A stretch of DNA of 64,000 bases from Botryosphaeria dothidea (GCA_011503125.2 WWBZ02000008.1:558001-622000); one strand, 5' to 3'. Shown: positions 1-12,142, counted from the first letter of the stretch. Program-made: numbers and translations. Notes: a model not told the origin generated them from the letters alone.

Positions 1-170
1 AGTTTGAATGCGTCAACAGGCTGGTTCAACATTCTGAGTGAGCCGGAAACACGAGATGCATCTTTAGATATATGCCGATCCCATCACGCGCACGGCGGTC
101 TTAAGGCTCACATAAAGGAACTAGTATGGGTGATCGACAAGACTCGTATATACCCGCCTTAGCCTTCATC

Positions 171-2234
171 TTATTTGACTCTCTTAGTAAAAGTAAGGCT
201 CTGCTTTGGCACGCCGGCAATAAAGTGATCCTTAATGCCCTCGAAAACCCCTTTCTCCGCCACCAATTCTCCCTCGGGCAAGCTGACGTCGTATGCGTGG
301 ATGGTCCTCGCGATGACGGAGCGGATCTCCATCATGGCGAGGGGTTTTCCGGGGCAATTGTTCCCACCTGCAGAAAAAGGGTAAGTCAGCCGCGTTATGC
401 TCTGTAAGCTCCAAAATGTGCCAGACAAAGAGAGAGTGGAGGAAGTGAAGAGAAGGATAAAAAGGAAGGACGAAAAAGAAGGGAAAACCGCTCCAAACTC
501 ACCGATCAGAAAAGGAATAAATGCACTCCTGTCCACGAGCAATTCCGGCCTCATCGTCCACCGCTCCGGGATGAACTCTTTCGGCTGCGGGAAGTTGCGC
601 GCGTCGTGGTGCAGCTGCCAGCCGGGCACGTACACGACGGTGTCCTCGGGAACGAACACGTCGCCGATCTTGAGGCCGCCCGGCGGCGTGACGCGGGGAG
701 AGCCGAACAAGACGGGCGGATACAGGGGTAGGGTCTCGTTGATGAGCGAGTCGAGCACCGGGTACGCCTTCTGACACGAGTATTCGCCGTCGGTGGCGAA
801 GACCGGGTCCATCTCGGCGCGGAGCGCGGAGACGTAGGTGGGGCGCAGGGCGAGCATGATGAGGATCTCGGTGATGGCCGTGGCGGTCGTGTCGCTGTGG
901 AGCTGCGGTGAGTCAAAAAGTCTTTGCTTTTGGGGACTGAGGGAGGAGGCTGACCTTCCGGCGCTGACGATGACGCGGGAGTCTGTGAAGAGCATGTGCT
1001 GGCCCTTCTTATCGTCGGAAGCCGTTTCTGCGATGAGGTGACCGATGAGGTCGGGTTTCGGGTTCTTCATCTATGCCGCAATGCATTCAGTTGCAGTTCC
1101 TTCTTCAGTGCGCTACAGAGGAAAATCAGGCAGGATGCGATGTACCTTCATTCTCCGCTCCAGTGACTTCGCTGCCCATCCATTGAAGGTGCTCATTGGC
1201 GTGGGAATCACCGTAGCCAGGGCCATCAAGATGCCCAGGACCCAGGGCATTTGGCAAAGGATGCCAATAGCATCGACGCCCTTCTGCATTCCGTCGAGCA
1301 TCTCGGTAGCCACATCGTCCGCGCTGCCATCCACAAAGCCGCCAGGCTCTCCAAAGGCCAGCTGCGTCATGACATCGTAGCTGTAATGCATCGCCAGATC
1401 ATTGATAAGAATCGGTTTGCCAACATTTTTGGTAATGCGCTCGAGCAGGATGTCGGTGGATTGCTCCAACTGGGGAGTACACGTGGAAAGCACTGTGGCC
1501 GGAGTCAATAAACTGAAACATTCACGTGCACTCTTGGCGCTCAGATGTGTGGGGGAGAGCGGAAGAAGTTGGCTGCTTACATTGCTTCATCGATGTGTCC
1601 CAGAGCTTGCGCCTTGCCTTGTGGAGCTTTTTGTCCCGGGTCGTGCTCACAGAATCTTCCATGCCGTCGTAGAAAGAGCCCTTCAGCGTCTTTGACGTGA
1701 ATCCCAAGATGGGTTTCAGCGCTTTGGGATCGCGGATGGAAAGTTCCCGGGGGCCTGTAGTGTTTTAAGATGAGATTCCATTCTCTCACCGGCCGTCAAG
1801 GAAAGTAGCCTACCAGTGCGCACATAATCACCATACTTCTCATGCAGCTCAGCGTCAACCTTGTACCACTTCAACCCGCTTTTGACTGCTTGTCTGACAG
1901 CCCAGAACTTGGACAAACGTGCCGCAAATGGGCCAGGAAAACTATTCAGCGGATGGAAGAATGCCCGGTATGTCAACATGCTGGCCCATATCGACGCCAC
2001 GAAGGAGGACATGAACAGAAACGCGACTCCATGAGAAGCGACTGCCGAGGCATACTGAGCGTATTGGATCTGCAGAGCCGTAGCCAGTGCCAGGTACAGC
2101 CCGAATGAGACGGCGAGCAGTAGGAACGGATGGTCGTCGACGTCGACACGGCGGAAGAATAGCTGGTGCGCGAACACGCCGGAGATGCAGGCAGTCGCTA
2201 CGAGCGCGAGCAAACCGGAGCCCCACACGCCCAT
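171..2234 (-). CDS. Cytochrome P450 monooxygenase, six exons, ExxR arginine replaced
   Basis: Exons on the minus strand: 2234-1814, 1754-1581, 1492-1146, 1070-955, 894-503 and 367-171. All introns are GT-AG (59-135 nt) and the joined frame is 548 codons plus a stop, a usual fungal P450 length. Three hydrophobic stretches in the first ~95 residues suggest an ER anchor. The I-helix AGSDTT is at 351-356, the PERW motif follows the K-helix, and the haem loop FLIGGNNCPGK has its thiolate Cys at 488. Splicing removes stretches that also read open without splicing. The K-helix reads NETLPLYPP: E406 is present, but the invariant Arg of ExxR is Pro409 (CCC, one transversion from CGC). That Arg is needed for the haem-pocket salt bridge, so the product is probably inactive. 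It resembles the large fungal families acting on secondary metabolites; the substrate is unknown. A regulatory interval separates it from the rhodopsin-type gene, which is divergently transcribed. Confidence 0.88.
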
Positions 2235-3160
2235 GTTTCCTCAAAAAAAAAAAGGGAATCAGTGTTCTGAAATGCCGTTCTATGCGGACCAAAGGCGGGG
2301 GGGCTCTGCCGCTTCGGCTTTTTATCAATGCATCCCTCTCACTCATAGGCTCGGCCCGGAAACCGCTTGATTCCGGGTATGCGACGCCTCGAGGGGGATG
2401 TGCTGAGTCATCGAAACCGCGTCGGGGTCTGGGTCGCGTACCCTGTAGCTGTGCCGCTCGCCTCGTGTATGCTATCTGCGTAATCTGCATCTGGGTTACC
2501 GGATGTGGATATGTTCGAGCCGCAGTACCCTTGGCGCCACCCAATTTGGGGAGATGCTGGAGCCAATGGTATCAGCGCTTTTGTATTTTGCGGGTAGCTG
2601 TGCGGCGTGGCATGACAGGGGCCGCATCTACTCGACTCGTCGGCCGCAGAGAAAAACTGACAAATCAATGATCTTACTTCTTCGCCTCTGTCTACATATA
2701 CTTTCGGCCCGCGCCGGTCCAGAAAGGTTGACGCATTGTAACTAAACGTTCGCGCAATAGGAGAGAATACAATCTGTTCCCCAATCGTAGGATTGTAGTG
2801 CCCGGTAGCGTGTCTGAAGCGAGATGTACTAAGAATTACCGCTGACTCGATCGCCGCTATTCGGAGGGACCGTGTACGCGTATACGACAGGGTCTTTATC
2901 CTCCTTCGGGATGGCTGTTTCAAAGGGAGATTCCTAAGCGTTACTCGACGTCGTGTAACAACTAATCGGGTATTTTCAGGCGGCGCAGTAAGGCCTGTAG
3001 CCGTCCCCTTTCACGTCCTTGGTTCAGAGAGCCCTTCCTTGCCTTCACTCATCCTTTCCCTCCTTTACTCGTGCACCTCGTTCCGCCATTTCCTACTCTC
3101 CTTTCCGTCTAGAGATTTTCGAGGCCCAATATCGCCTCCGCCGAGGTCAACCCCGCGGAC
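2235..3160. other. Intergenic, divergent promoter region
   Basis: This interval lies between the P450 start (minus) and the rhodopsin-domain start (plus), so it should hold both promoters. It has an A-run just upstream of the P450 ATG (about 2244-2254) and pyrimidine-rich sequence at 3040-3115 before the plus-strand gene, as is common in fungal 5' leaders. Open frames exist on both strands but none has recognisable composition or motifs. Confidence 0.5.
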
Positions 3161-4822
3161 ATGGACTTGGAAAACACTCCCGCCATGGCGGCACCGCCAG
3201 GCGAGACCACTGACCTGGACGGGCCGATGACTTCAGTACAGAGAGACTTCATCATCATATCCAGTGGCGTCACAGCCGGCGCCACCATCGCGGTAGCTTT
3301 GAGGATGTGGATCCGTGCAGTGGTGGTCAAGCATGTCGGCTTGGATGGCTGTAAGTTAATATGAATGGCCCTGCATATCCACGCTCAGGCTAATTTCTTG
3401 TAGATGCAGTTGTAGCAGCATGGGTAATGATGGTGCCTCCACTTCCAGTTCACGCAAGCTAAAAAGTGAAAAAACAGCTTATGGGCATCGGCTTCATCAT
3501 CTGCTGTGTTCAATATGTGCCTTGCTCTTCCAGCCAAAATAGCTCAAATCGACATACTGATTAGCTTCCAGGGATGCAATAAGGTTTCGGCGATCATCTA
3601 TGGAATGTCAGCCTCGCACAGGTCGTGAAACATGCTGAGGTAAGAATGACCAATGCCAATCTATTTGGATTTTTTGCACTAAATCAATGATAGTGGAGTA
3701 TACCAGTGGTTACTACATACTAGTATGATACCCAAAATGCCACTTTACTGACTTAATATGCTCATCTATTTCAGCTGGGCCCCGATGCTCTCGAAATTCT
3801 CCATTCTACTCACGTGTGTCCCATCATTCACCAAATCGTGCCAGCTGCAGCTAATACGCACAGATACCGTCACGTCAATCCGGACAAGTTTTTCCGGCTT
3901 GCTATATATATTCTTTTGGTCATCATCCTAGGCTACACCCTGGCGACTACCCTCATTGTTCGTCCGCCCAGGGCTATCAAATCCCTTCTCAGCTGACCTG
4001 TTGTAGACTACTGCAGGATGCAAACCTACAGATCCAACCAAGGCCGAGTGCATTGCGACGTTGGCCCTTGCGCAAGCAATCGCCAACATAATAAATGATG
4101 TAATCATCATATTGATGGCAAGGCAACCTTTTAAACATGCAGGACAAGACAAGGAGTGCTAATGGAAGTAGCCTATTCCCATGATCCATAAGTTACAACT
4201 CCAAATCGGACAGCGGGTAATTGTCGGACTAGTGCTAGCCGGCGGCTCTTTGTAATCTCCCCATCAACTACGGGGTCTGGCAGACGAGGCCAAAATCAGC
4301 CTTCAAAGCTAACATCAACCCGCAGCGTCGTCGTCGCCAGTGCCGTACGTCTTGTCATCATCCAGAGGCTGCCCGGAAAGGTAGATTTTACGCTCGAACA
4401 AGCGAAGGTTTGCAACTGGTCGTGAGTAGCGCATCTGCACCCTGTTCCTGCCGAGGAGACGCATTAGGGATCTTCTGACTGACGACTGTACCAGATCCAT
4501 TGAGATCATGGTCGGTATCATGTGCCAGAGCATCGTCACGCTCAAGCCTCTCGCCAAGCAATATGCACCGAAGCTCCTGGGATACTCGAGCGACCGATCG
4601 GGCCTGTCCTTCTGGAACAAGTTCTTTTCCTCTCGAGGACGGTCGCGCGCCGGACGAGGCCGCAGCCGAGGAGCCAGTCTTCCACTTGACTCTATTGATA
4701 GGGGCGTGACGGTGTCGAAGGCGGGGAGAGCCAGTAAAGGAAATACAGACACTGAGTGGCCCGGAGTCGCGGACGGGGATGACATTATTATCACGAGTAG
4801 CTATAGGGTTGAACGGGTTTAG
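3161..4822 (+). pseudogene. Fungal rhodopsin-domain (PTH11-related) integral membrane protein, frame-broken
   Basis: Successive exons spell out the fungal rhodopsin-domain family: a first helix ending in RMWIRAVVVKHVGLDG, then AAWLMGIGFIICCVQY, GFGDHLWNVSLAQVV, APMLSKFSILLTYRHVNP, an ILGYTLATTLI helix, a CKPTDPTKAECIATLAL segment, KLQLQIGQRVIVGLVLAGGSF, and a C-terminal EIMVGIMCQSIVTLKPLAKQY followed by a polar tail. Clear splice sites are 3351-3403, 3424-3477 and the final intron before about 4494. One intron (about 4120-4168) seems to use a GC donor. Two places do not join in frame: the boundary at about 3592 is one base out, and near 3955 a one-base shift leads into an in-frame TAG at 4004-4006. 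The family is plasma-membrane proteins with seven or so helices, some linked to surface sensing; the function of this one is unknown. It is probably a decayed copy, though unusual splicing could rescue the first site. Confidence 0.72.
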
Positions 4823-7137
4823 TCTTGTGGATGGAGATGCGGTAACAATACGATGGCTTAGTAAATTAATAAAAGATCGTTCCAGTCCAGCGAAGCCCAA
4901 CAGCTAATCACAGCGCAGTTTGACAGGGATTTAGCGTTGGCACCAGCAGGTAAAGCTCAAATGCAGATGCCAAAGCTACTGTGGAATGGACTGTGTTCAG
5001 TGTGTGTTTGTGGGAAGAAGTGGAAATGCTGAGAAGGGTAGATAGATCAAGCTGCTCGGTCCCGCGTTTCCCAGCCACTCCGTCACTCCACATCATCACC
5101 ACCCCACATCTGTCGCAACCCCTCTACCGTTCATCGTCGTACGAGACGAGTCGCTTCAACCCTCGGCCGACAGGACGCCTGCAACCGCCTCGGTCCTCTG
5201 GTCGGGCGTCGCGATCCAACCTACCTCGTCACCTTGCGGCAGCGGTCCTTCGGCACGACGCCTGGAACCGCTTCGCGGACGACCGTGGCCGAGTTGAATT
5301 GGTCTCAATTGGTGCTCTGTTGCGGTGATTCTTCGGCGCATCCGTCGCGAGGGCTCCTTCGGCACGTCCAGACACGATGGCACCAGCATCTCTTTGGCCG
5401 ACGATATCGTCTCGGAAATGCCTGGGTGGGCGGGTAACCTGCTGCACAACCAGTAGGAGCTTGGGTTTTGTTGGAATTTGACGTCTTGATTCGCAATAGG
5501 CATCCCCGCTTCTTCTCGACATGCCCATCCAGCCTCGGTCCCCGATAATAAACGAAGTCGTCATAGCAGCACAGCGGGATGACAGGGGTGATGTGTGTGG
5601 TCTCGGGTGTGCTACGTCATTCATCGACAAACAAGATCCCAACCTGATGTTGGCCGTCTTGCTCGATGAGGACGGAGTGGTGATGCTTGCAAGAATTTGA
5701 CTGTCGGTCATGGATGGAGGTCATCGTAAGCCGAAAGGTTGTGATTTTGTGGTCCCAATATTCTCGACTGCTGCAGGGCAACCTTGAATTTCAGTCTCAA
5801 CCGTCGATGCCTCCGAATTTCAACATGATGCCATCCGTACCGCCGTTTCCAATGCCCGCTTATCCGTGCCGACTTTAGCCTCCATCAATGTGCCATCGTG
5901 GCCACTCCCCGGAAAGAAGAAGCTCGATTCTCAACATGTTCTGATACCTCGCTCCATCTCCTCAGCAGCCTGCTCTCCCTTTCTATGTCCCAGAGATTCG
6001 ATCTCCACATGGGGTTTCCGACCTCGAAGCTGGTGCGTTGTACATAGAAAGTCGCCCAAGTACAACTGCTCACCTCTCCTTCCTATCCCTCCCCGTTGTT
6101 TCTTTCCCTTCTCCTTCCTCGGCCGTTGCCGCAGTCTCTGACCTGGAAACCGGATCTTCTCAGTGTAGAGGGTGGTGTTTCTCTAGTTGCATGGACTTGT
6201 CGGAAAGACCACGCATTGAGGGAAGAGGGGCATGCAGTTGCCGTGCATGGGCATTTCAGGTTTCAGCTGACCGGGGAGATTACAAGTGGATAGGGCAGTG
6301 TCGAATAAGATGGTTGGCCGCAGGAGGGTGAGACGGGAGTAAGGATTTTGGAGGACGGTGATATTTTACTGATTTTGGATTTCCGGAGAGGATGCCCTGC
6401 GCACCGGACCTTCGCCACGTGCACCACTCAGCCATTCGCAACTTCTCCCCACCGGAACTCGGGAAAAGGGCAGCACTGCACGCATTGATAATCTATGGAT
6501 TCAGGACACATCAACTTCTCAGTCAATAGTCCTGATGAATTCTTCCATTGTGATCGATCTGAAGGTACTGTGTCTCAAACATACGAGAACAAGAATGATA
6601 AGGCTAACGCAATATGGCAGTTCGGAGCCGGCGAAACTTGCCAATTAAAGCCCGCCCCATGGGATGTACCTCGGGCAGTGCGACTGAACGGCAAGTGGAC
6701 GACTTGCGGGTACCCTTGGCTCCGAGGTTGTGTGGGGTAAGAAGCATAAAATGACTCGCTCGCCCGGTGGAAAATGCCTTGGACAGTTCGTGTGTCTTGG
6801 TCACCCGACCAATCCGCGGCTTCCAAAATCAAGCATAAAACGAAACCCCATGCTGCAATTTGCTGGGCCGGCTTGGTACATACCATCCAAGATCTGGATT
6901 CGAGATCGCCCCGCAGTTTCACTAGCCGGCTTTGTGCTTGAGCCGACACCCGGCAGCCTCCACCTCCCGAGATCTCGCACAGTTCAGGCAAGAGCCGGCG
7001 ACACGTGGAGATGAGGGCCCGCTCCCCATTTCTGGCGGCCACTGCATGTTGAGCCATCAACACTGGTAGTCTATCTGTGGATAGCCCTCCTCTGGCTACT
7101 CGTTCTCTACACCTTCCAATTCACTCCGATAGTCACG
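4823..7137. other. Intergenic, no confident gene
   Basis: About 2.3 kb without a recognisable gene. Several frames of 60-160 codons overlap on both strands, with no family motif and no consistent intron pattern. A short plus-strand frame from ATG 5521 to TGA about 5700 (59 residues, acidic near its end) has fairly gene-like composition and could be an exon relic. The last 100 bases before 7138 are pyrimidine-rich and look like the leader of the transporter gene. Confidence 0.45.
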
Positions 7138-8986
7138 ATGAGCGGCTGGAGGTATGCTTTCGCCATCTCTAAAGAGGAGGTCAGACAGACCATACCGCCG
7201 GGGACGGTTGCGTTGATTGGTGAGCACTGTGGCCCCCAGTACCCCGGGCACAGAAGAGTACTAAATATTGCTCAGAGAACCACGAGAAGATCAGCCCGGA
7301 CGTCGAAGAACTGCAATCGGAAGAAACCGTCAGGTTCCCTAAGCCGTCGAGCGATCCAGCAGATCCATTGAATTGGGCGCTATGGCGCAAAGCCGCCCTG
7401 TTGGGGGTTTCTTCGCTGTATGCTTTCGTTTCAAACTTCAACAGCTCCGTCATGGCCCCCGGCCTTCAGCTATGGCCGAAGGCATTTCCGCACGATCCTC
7501 GGCCGTTCTCACAGCTGCCGTACTTGATTGGGGTATGTGTCTCCTATGCCTCGTCTTGAAGTCCTCGAGCACTGATCCGAGGACCCCGTGGCCAGACCAA
7601 CGTCCTTTTCCTCGGTCTTTCCAATATTTTGTGGGTCCCTCTATCCAACGCACTGGGTCGTCGACCGGTGCTGCTCGCAGCCACCCTCCTCTGTACGCTT
7701 TGCACAATGTGGTGCGCCCTTGCCACATCATTCGATTCTCTACTTGCCGCACGCATATTCCAAGGCATGGGTGGCGGTGCAGCGGAGACGGTATCTCCAG
7801 CTCTGATCGGCGAGATCTTCTTCGTGGACGAGCGAGGTAGAGCCATGGTAAATCTTCCCCCTTCAACAGGAGATACACCTCAGGCAACCTTGCCAACTGT
7901 CCTGACTTTGACCATGTAGGCCGTCTACACCATTTTCCTCTGCGCCGGCTCCCTCGTGGGCGGTGTCTCCGGGGGATACCTCGCGTACCAGCACGGCTGG
8001 GCATACCCCTACTGGGTCAGTCTGGCTCTGACCGGCGCCACCTTTCTCGGCCACCTGTTCCTCGCACCCGAAACCCTGTAAACCCGAGACAGCGCGTCCA
8101 CGGATGCCGACCTGCTGGAAGACCTGACCAAGAACTCGGTTGCGCACCAGGAGCACGTGCAGGCCGCAGCTCCCGAGCACAACCACCGCCCCTACACCTT
8201 CACCCGCTCGCTCGGCTTCATCCGACCGCCCGGGGGCGTCGTGAGCAGCTTCCTGCAGCCCTGGCGCACGCTGCGGCTGCCCGGCACGTGGGTGGTAATG
8301 TCGCACTACGGCGGGCTGGTCGGCGGCGTCGTCACCATCTCGACCATCGCGCCGCAGATCCTCGCCATGCCGCCGTATCGCTGGGGCTCCAACGTCGGCC
8401 TCATCAACGTCGGCGCCCTCGTCGGCACCGTGCTCGGCGCCGCCTACACGTACGCCGTCTCCGACGCGTGGCTGAAGCGCCAGGCGAAGCACCGGCGGCA
8501 GGGCCTCGCCGAGGCGGAGGACAGGCTGCCCCTGATGTTCCCAGCGCTGTGCGTCGCGACGTGCGGGTTCTTCGTGTTCGGCTTCACGGGGCCGAGCGCG
8601 GGCGCGAAGGGCTGGGTCGGGCTGCAGGTGGGGTTTGGGATGGTGTCGTTCGGGCTCATGCAGGTGCCGTCGATTGGGTTCAACTACGTAAGTGCAAAGC
8701 CCTGCTGCTGTCTGTTCACGGGGTCAAGCTGATCGTCTTGTGTTATCCTCAGTTGATCGATGTGTATTCCTTTGCCGCTGGCGACTGCTTCGTCATGGTC
8801 ACCTCACTGCGCGCCATCTTTGCGTTTACCTGGACGTTGGTTGTCGGCGATTGGTACTCGGACAGGGGCCTTGCGGAGCCTTTCGGAATCTTTGGAATGC
8901 TGATGGGAATCTTCTCGCTCCTGACTGTTCCCCTCTGGTTGTTTGGGAAGCGCATGAGGATTGCAACGGCGCCCGTTTTAGAATAG
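7138..8986 (+). pseudogene. MFS (DHA1-type) transporter with one in-frame stop
   Basis: Five exons, 7138-7219, 7276-7532, 7596-7847, 7920-8687 and 8753-8986, all with GT-AG introns, join into a single frame of 530 codons plus stop. The protein begins with a short cytosolic part, then DPLNWALWRK, the entry to helix 1 in fungal drug:H+ antiporter-like carriers. The loop 2-3 signature is LSNALGRRPVLL, followed by ARIFQGMGGGAAETVSPALIGEIFFVDERGRAM split over three helices; the second half has six further helices ending in FGIFGMLMGIF. At 8079-8081 the frame reads TAA straight after APETL, where relatives have an aromatic residue before TRD. This is codon 251, in the central loop, so only the first six helices would be made. 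Apart from that stop the gene is intact, so the loss looks recent. Role by family: proton-coupled export of small molecules across the plasma membrane, perhaps with the nearby P450. Confidence 0.87.
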
Positions 8987-9277
8987 AATGCTTTGTGGGC
9001 ATCGACTTGGGATGGTTTAATCTATCTATGCTGATAGTTCAAAAGATAGGATGTCAAAGCTGAAAACGCCAGTCGGAGCTTTCTTACCATAGCCATGCCC
9101 TTCTATCTGGATGAAACGCATACATCTGTCATTGCCGCCATGGTCCCAGCGTGATAGTGACGTGCCGGTGACGGAGGAAGTGGAAAGACTGGCGCAGCTG
9201 GATCTGGCAGATTTTGTTAAATTGTTGTTGTTCGCATTACCAGATGATGAGTGGCATGAAGAGGAGGAGGGTAGGTA
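8987..9277. other. Intergenic, 3' flank of the transporter
   Basis: Short interval between the transporter stop and the target duplication of the first hAT element. No gene or structured repeat is seen. Confidence 0.5.
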
Positions 9278-9285
9278 GCCCTGCA
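9278..9285. repeat. Target site duplication, left copy, hAT-1
   Basis: GCCCTGCA directly before the left inverted repeat; the same 8 bases follow the right end at 12135-12142. Eight bp is the hAT duplication length. Confidence 0.92.
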
Positions 9286-9660
9286 CAGGCTGGCCAGCAC
9301 TCCACTTCAAGTGCCAAGAAAAGTGAGTGAGTGCTAAGTGATCACTTCAATCACTCACTTGCGGCCCCTATGGGCCAAGCACTTCATCACTTATAGGTAG
9401 GCAAGTGATTGACGAAAGTGCTCGTAAGTAACGAGCCCTGTGGGGGGCGTTAGGAGTAGGTAAGGGGTAATGATAGACGGCCATGGTGTTGAGGTTTGGC
9501 CACGCCCTATGCCGAGGTTCGGATTAATAATAATCTATTCTTTCCTATTGGCTGTGCTGCTCACCGCCTTCGCCTATTCTCCTTATTTTGACATCTAGCG
9601 ACGCGTTAACCTCCCAATCGTATGCCTAAGTAGAGCCTCCACGCCCTCCATGCAGCCGCT

Positions 9661-11856
9661 ATGACCTCTGACGACGCGTCTTCGACCATTTCTTCTCTCG
9701 CTACGTCTTGCACGAACGATTCGCCCTCTATAAACCCCGCAATAGACGGCGGCCGTAGCCTATAGCGCGAAGAATGGGAAAACTTCCCTTAGGAGCGCTT
9801 TCCTAGCTATATAATCAATAAGTTGATTAAGCGTACGGGCTAGACGTGGACCCATGGCTACGACATCTTCTATGCGATAACTGAGCGCCGCCGTTAGGTC
9901 TGCCGCTACTATGTGCAGCAGAAGAGGCGCCCTCTCGTGGATTTTATAGATAACGGGACTAAGAACTACGCAAGGCACCTTATTAAGGTACACGGTATTA
10001 AAGATCCTTCAGGACGGCATAAAGTACCTTAAGCGTCAGTCTTAATAGCATAGAGGCTCTCTCTTGATCTAAATAAGCTATTAGAACAAGCTATAATCAA
10101 CCGAGCAATCGCTGCCTTCAATCCTACCTACTTTTAATAACTTCTTATCGATTAGGTAACTTACGATAACCTCCCCTTTCGTAAGGTAGAGAGTCTATAG
10201 TTTCGGCGTGTCTTAGAGTACCTAAATCCGCAGGTAACGAGCACAAAAGCCCTGCCTAGGCACTCAACCCTACGCAAGTTGCTTATCGATGAGTTTAATC
10301 GGCATAAAGGCATTGTTACCGAGTTACTCTACGGCGCTCCTAGACTTATTTACCTCTCCTTCGACGGCTAGACGTCTAGGAATAACCTCTCGCTTCTTAG
10401 ATTAAATGTATACTTTCTCTCGCGCGAAGGCAAGGTGCGGTAGTTTCTTATTAGACTGCCAGAGGTAGAGGGCCGCTATACCGGCGTTAACCTTGCTAAG
10501 GAGGTTACTAAGATTATCGCCGAGTAGGGTATTAGCGGTAGGATTAGCTACTTTATTACAGATAACGTAGACAATAACGATACTTGCCTTAACGCTCTTG
10601 CTAAGGAGTACGGCTTTAATAAGCGCTAGCGGCGCCTTCGTTGCTGTGCCTATATTATCAACCTTATTATACGTCAACTCCTCTTCGGCCACGATCCTAA
10701 CGCTTTTAAAGATGACGCCAACGCGCCGTAAGAGCTCCTTGCCGAGTATCAGCTATAGAGGCGTTGCGGACCGCTTGGTAAGCTCTATAACATCGTCTAT
10801 TGGCTTAGTCGCTTCCCTTAGATAACTAAGAAGCTCCTCGACTATTAGCGCGTATACTACTAGCAGCCCTTAAACGTTATAACCGATAATATAACGCGCT
10901 AGAACTCTAGTAATGCTATAATTAAGCGCGCACTTAATAATAACGTACGTAAGGTAATTAACGCTCTCGTTCTTAACGAGGTTAGAGAGTAGAACGCCTA
11001 CGAGAGTAGCCGTATATATAACGGGACGCTTAAAGGCGTTAGATTGAAGAAGAAGCCGGTTATAATTAACGACTATCTATTAAGCGAGGATTAGGATATT
11101 CTAAAGCAACTACACCACCTTCTTGAGCCCGTTCACGATGTAACGAAGCGGCTAGAAGGTAATCCAGCTAAGGGCGAGTTGGGCGCGCTATGGGAGGTAT
11201 TACTAGCTATGGAGTTTCTACTTACTTACCTTAAGGCTATAAAGAGCGACGTGGCCGCGCTTCTAGATGGCAATTACCTTCGCGTTGGCGTCAACTTAGC
11301 CTAGAGCAAGCTGGACGACTACTATAAGCTTCTCGACGACTTACCTGTGTACGTCGCCGCGATTATGCTCCACCCAGCCTACGGTTAGGACTAGATTAAG
11401 AGGATCTAGGTAGAGAAGAAGGACTAGATCGCCATGGCAGAAGCGGCGGTATAACGGCTATGGGTGGAGGAGTATAAGCGATTGGATATCAACACCAATA
11501 CTGTTGAGGAGCCGCCGCGCAAGCGCTTACGTGGCTACCGTATACCATTTAAGGATTGGCTAGAGGTGACGAGGCAGCGTACGGCATGGGTAGCACCTCT
11601 GCTAGACGATGAGTATACCGCCTGGCAGAAAGAGCTTATCAATCCAGAAGATACCGCGACTCCACCGCTTACCTACTGGCTAGCACGCTCAGAACGACTC
11701 CCTCGGCTTACCCGCATGGCATTAGACCTCTTTTCTATACCAGTAACCTCCGCCGAGTGCGAAAGAATATTCAGCTTAGTAGGCAAGATGGTAACGCCGC
11801 AACGAAGCCGCCTGGAGGCCAACATAATCGCTATTAGGCAGATAATAAGGTCATAG
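9661..11856 (+). pseudogene. hAT transposase, one frame with many RIP-type stops
   Basis: A single reading frame of 732 codons runs from ATG 9661 to the stop at 11854-11856 without any shift, but it is interrupted by more than two dozen stops, nearly all TAG where Trp (TGG) or Gln (CAG) is expected, for example in the DGWTSRNN-like site around 10365-10380. Visible domains: an N-terminal BED-like DNA-binding region, the RNase-H-like catalytic core with the first Asp in LSFDG, the second in YFITDNVDNND and the insertion domain, then a C-terminal hAT dimerisation domain (LPRLTRMALDLFSIPVTSAE, then CERIFS). The last 130 codons are still open. All damage is compatible with C-to-T change on either strand and none with indels, so it is inactive through RIP rather than age. 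It is closely related in motifs to the transposase of hAT-2. Confidence 0.9.
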
Positions 11857-12118
11857 GTGGATAGCGGTATCGTCCAGCGGTAATTGGACAGTAGGTGAGG
11901 CAAGAGAGTCCTCAGAAGACATATGGAGCGCTGCTAACTGCCCGCCAGATAGTATAAATTCTCAACACTATGCTAAGACTCACGATATCTTCGTCACTCA
12001 CTTTCTGTCACTTCAATCACTTCGGAGGCCCAATTGACCACTTTCACTCACTCAATTCGCTCAATATGGTAAGTCTTGGCACTTCAATCACTTGGGGACA
12101 GGTAAGTGAGTGAATTGA

Positions 12119-12134
12119 AGTGCTGGCCAGCCTG
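12119..12134 (-). repeat. Right terminal inverted repeat, hAT-1
   Basis: Reverse complement matches the first 16 bases of the element exactly; the match fails at base 17 (C on the left, T on the right). Confidence 0.92.
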
Positions 12135-12142
12135 GCCCTGCA
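12135..12142. repeat. Target site duplication, right copy, hAT-1
   Basis: GCCCTGCA, identical to 9278-9285. Confidence 0.92.

Larger units (their letters stand above)
9286..12134 (+). mobile_element. hAT DNA transposon 1, full length, RIP-mutated
   Basis: A complete 2849-bp element. The ends are perfect 16-bp inverted repeats beginning CAGGCTGGCCAGCACT (9286-9301 and the complement at 12119-12134), with identical 8-bp target duplications outside. Inside each end, clusters of CACTTCAATCACTT-like words in both orientations (9300-9425 and 11990-12115) look like subterminal transposase-binding sites. The body carries one transposase frame full of TAG/TAA codons. It lies about 300 bp downstream of the transporter. 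The exact duplication shows insertion by transposition with no later rearrangement at the edges. Confidence 0.93.

Noticed and set aside
5156..5711. Overlapping minus-strand frames of 115-160 codons
   Set aside because: No motif, no signal of introns, and several competing frames of the same size on both strands.
8078..8162. A possible intron hiding the MFS stop (GTAAAC donor with CAG acceptor)
   Set aside because: The available acceptors change the reading frame, and relatives have coding sequence (TRD...) across this point.
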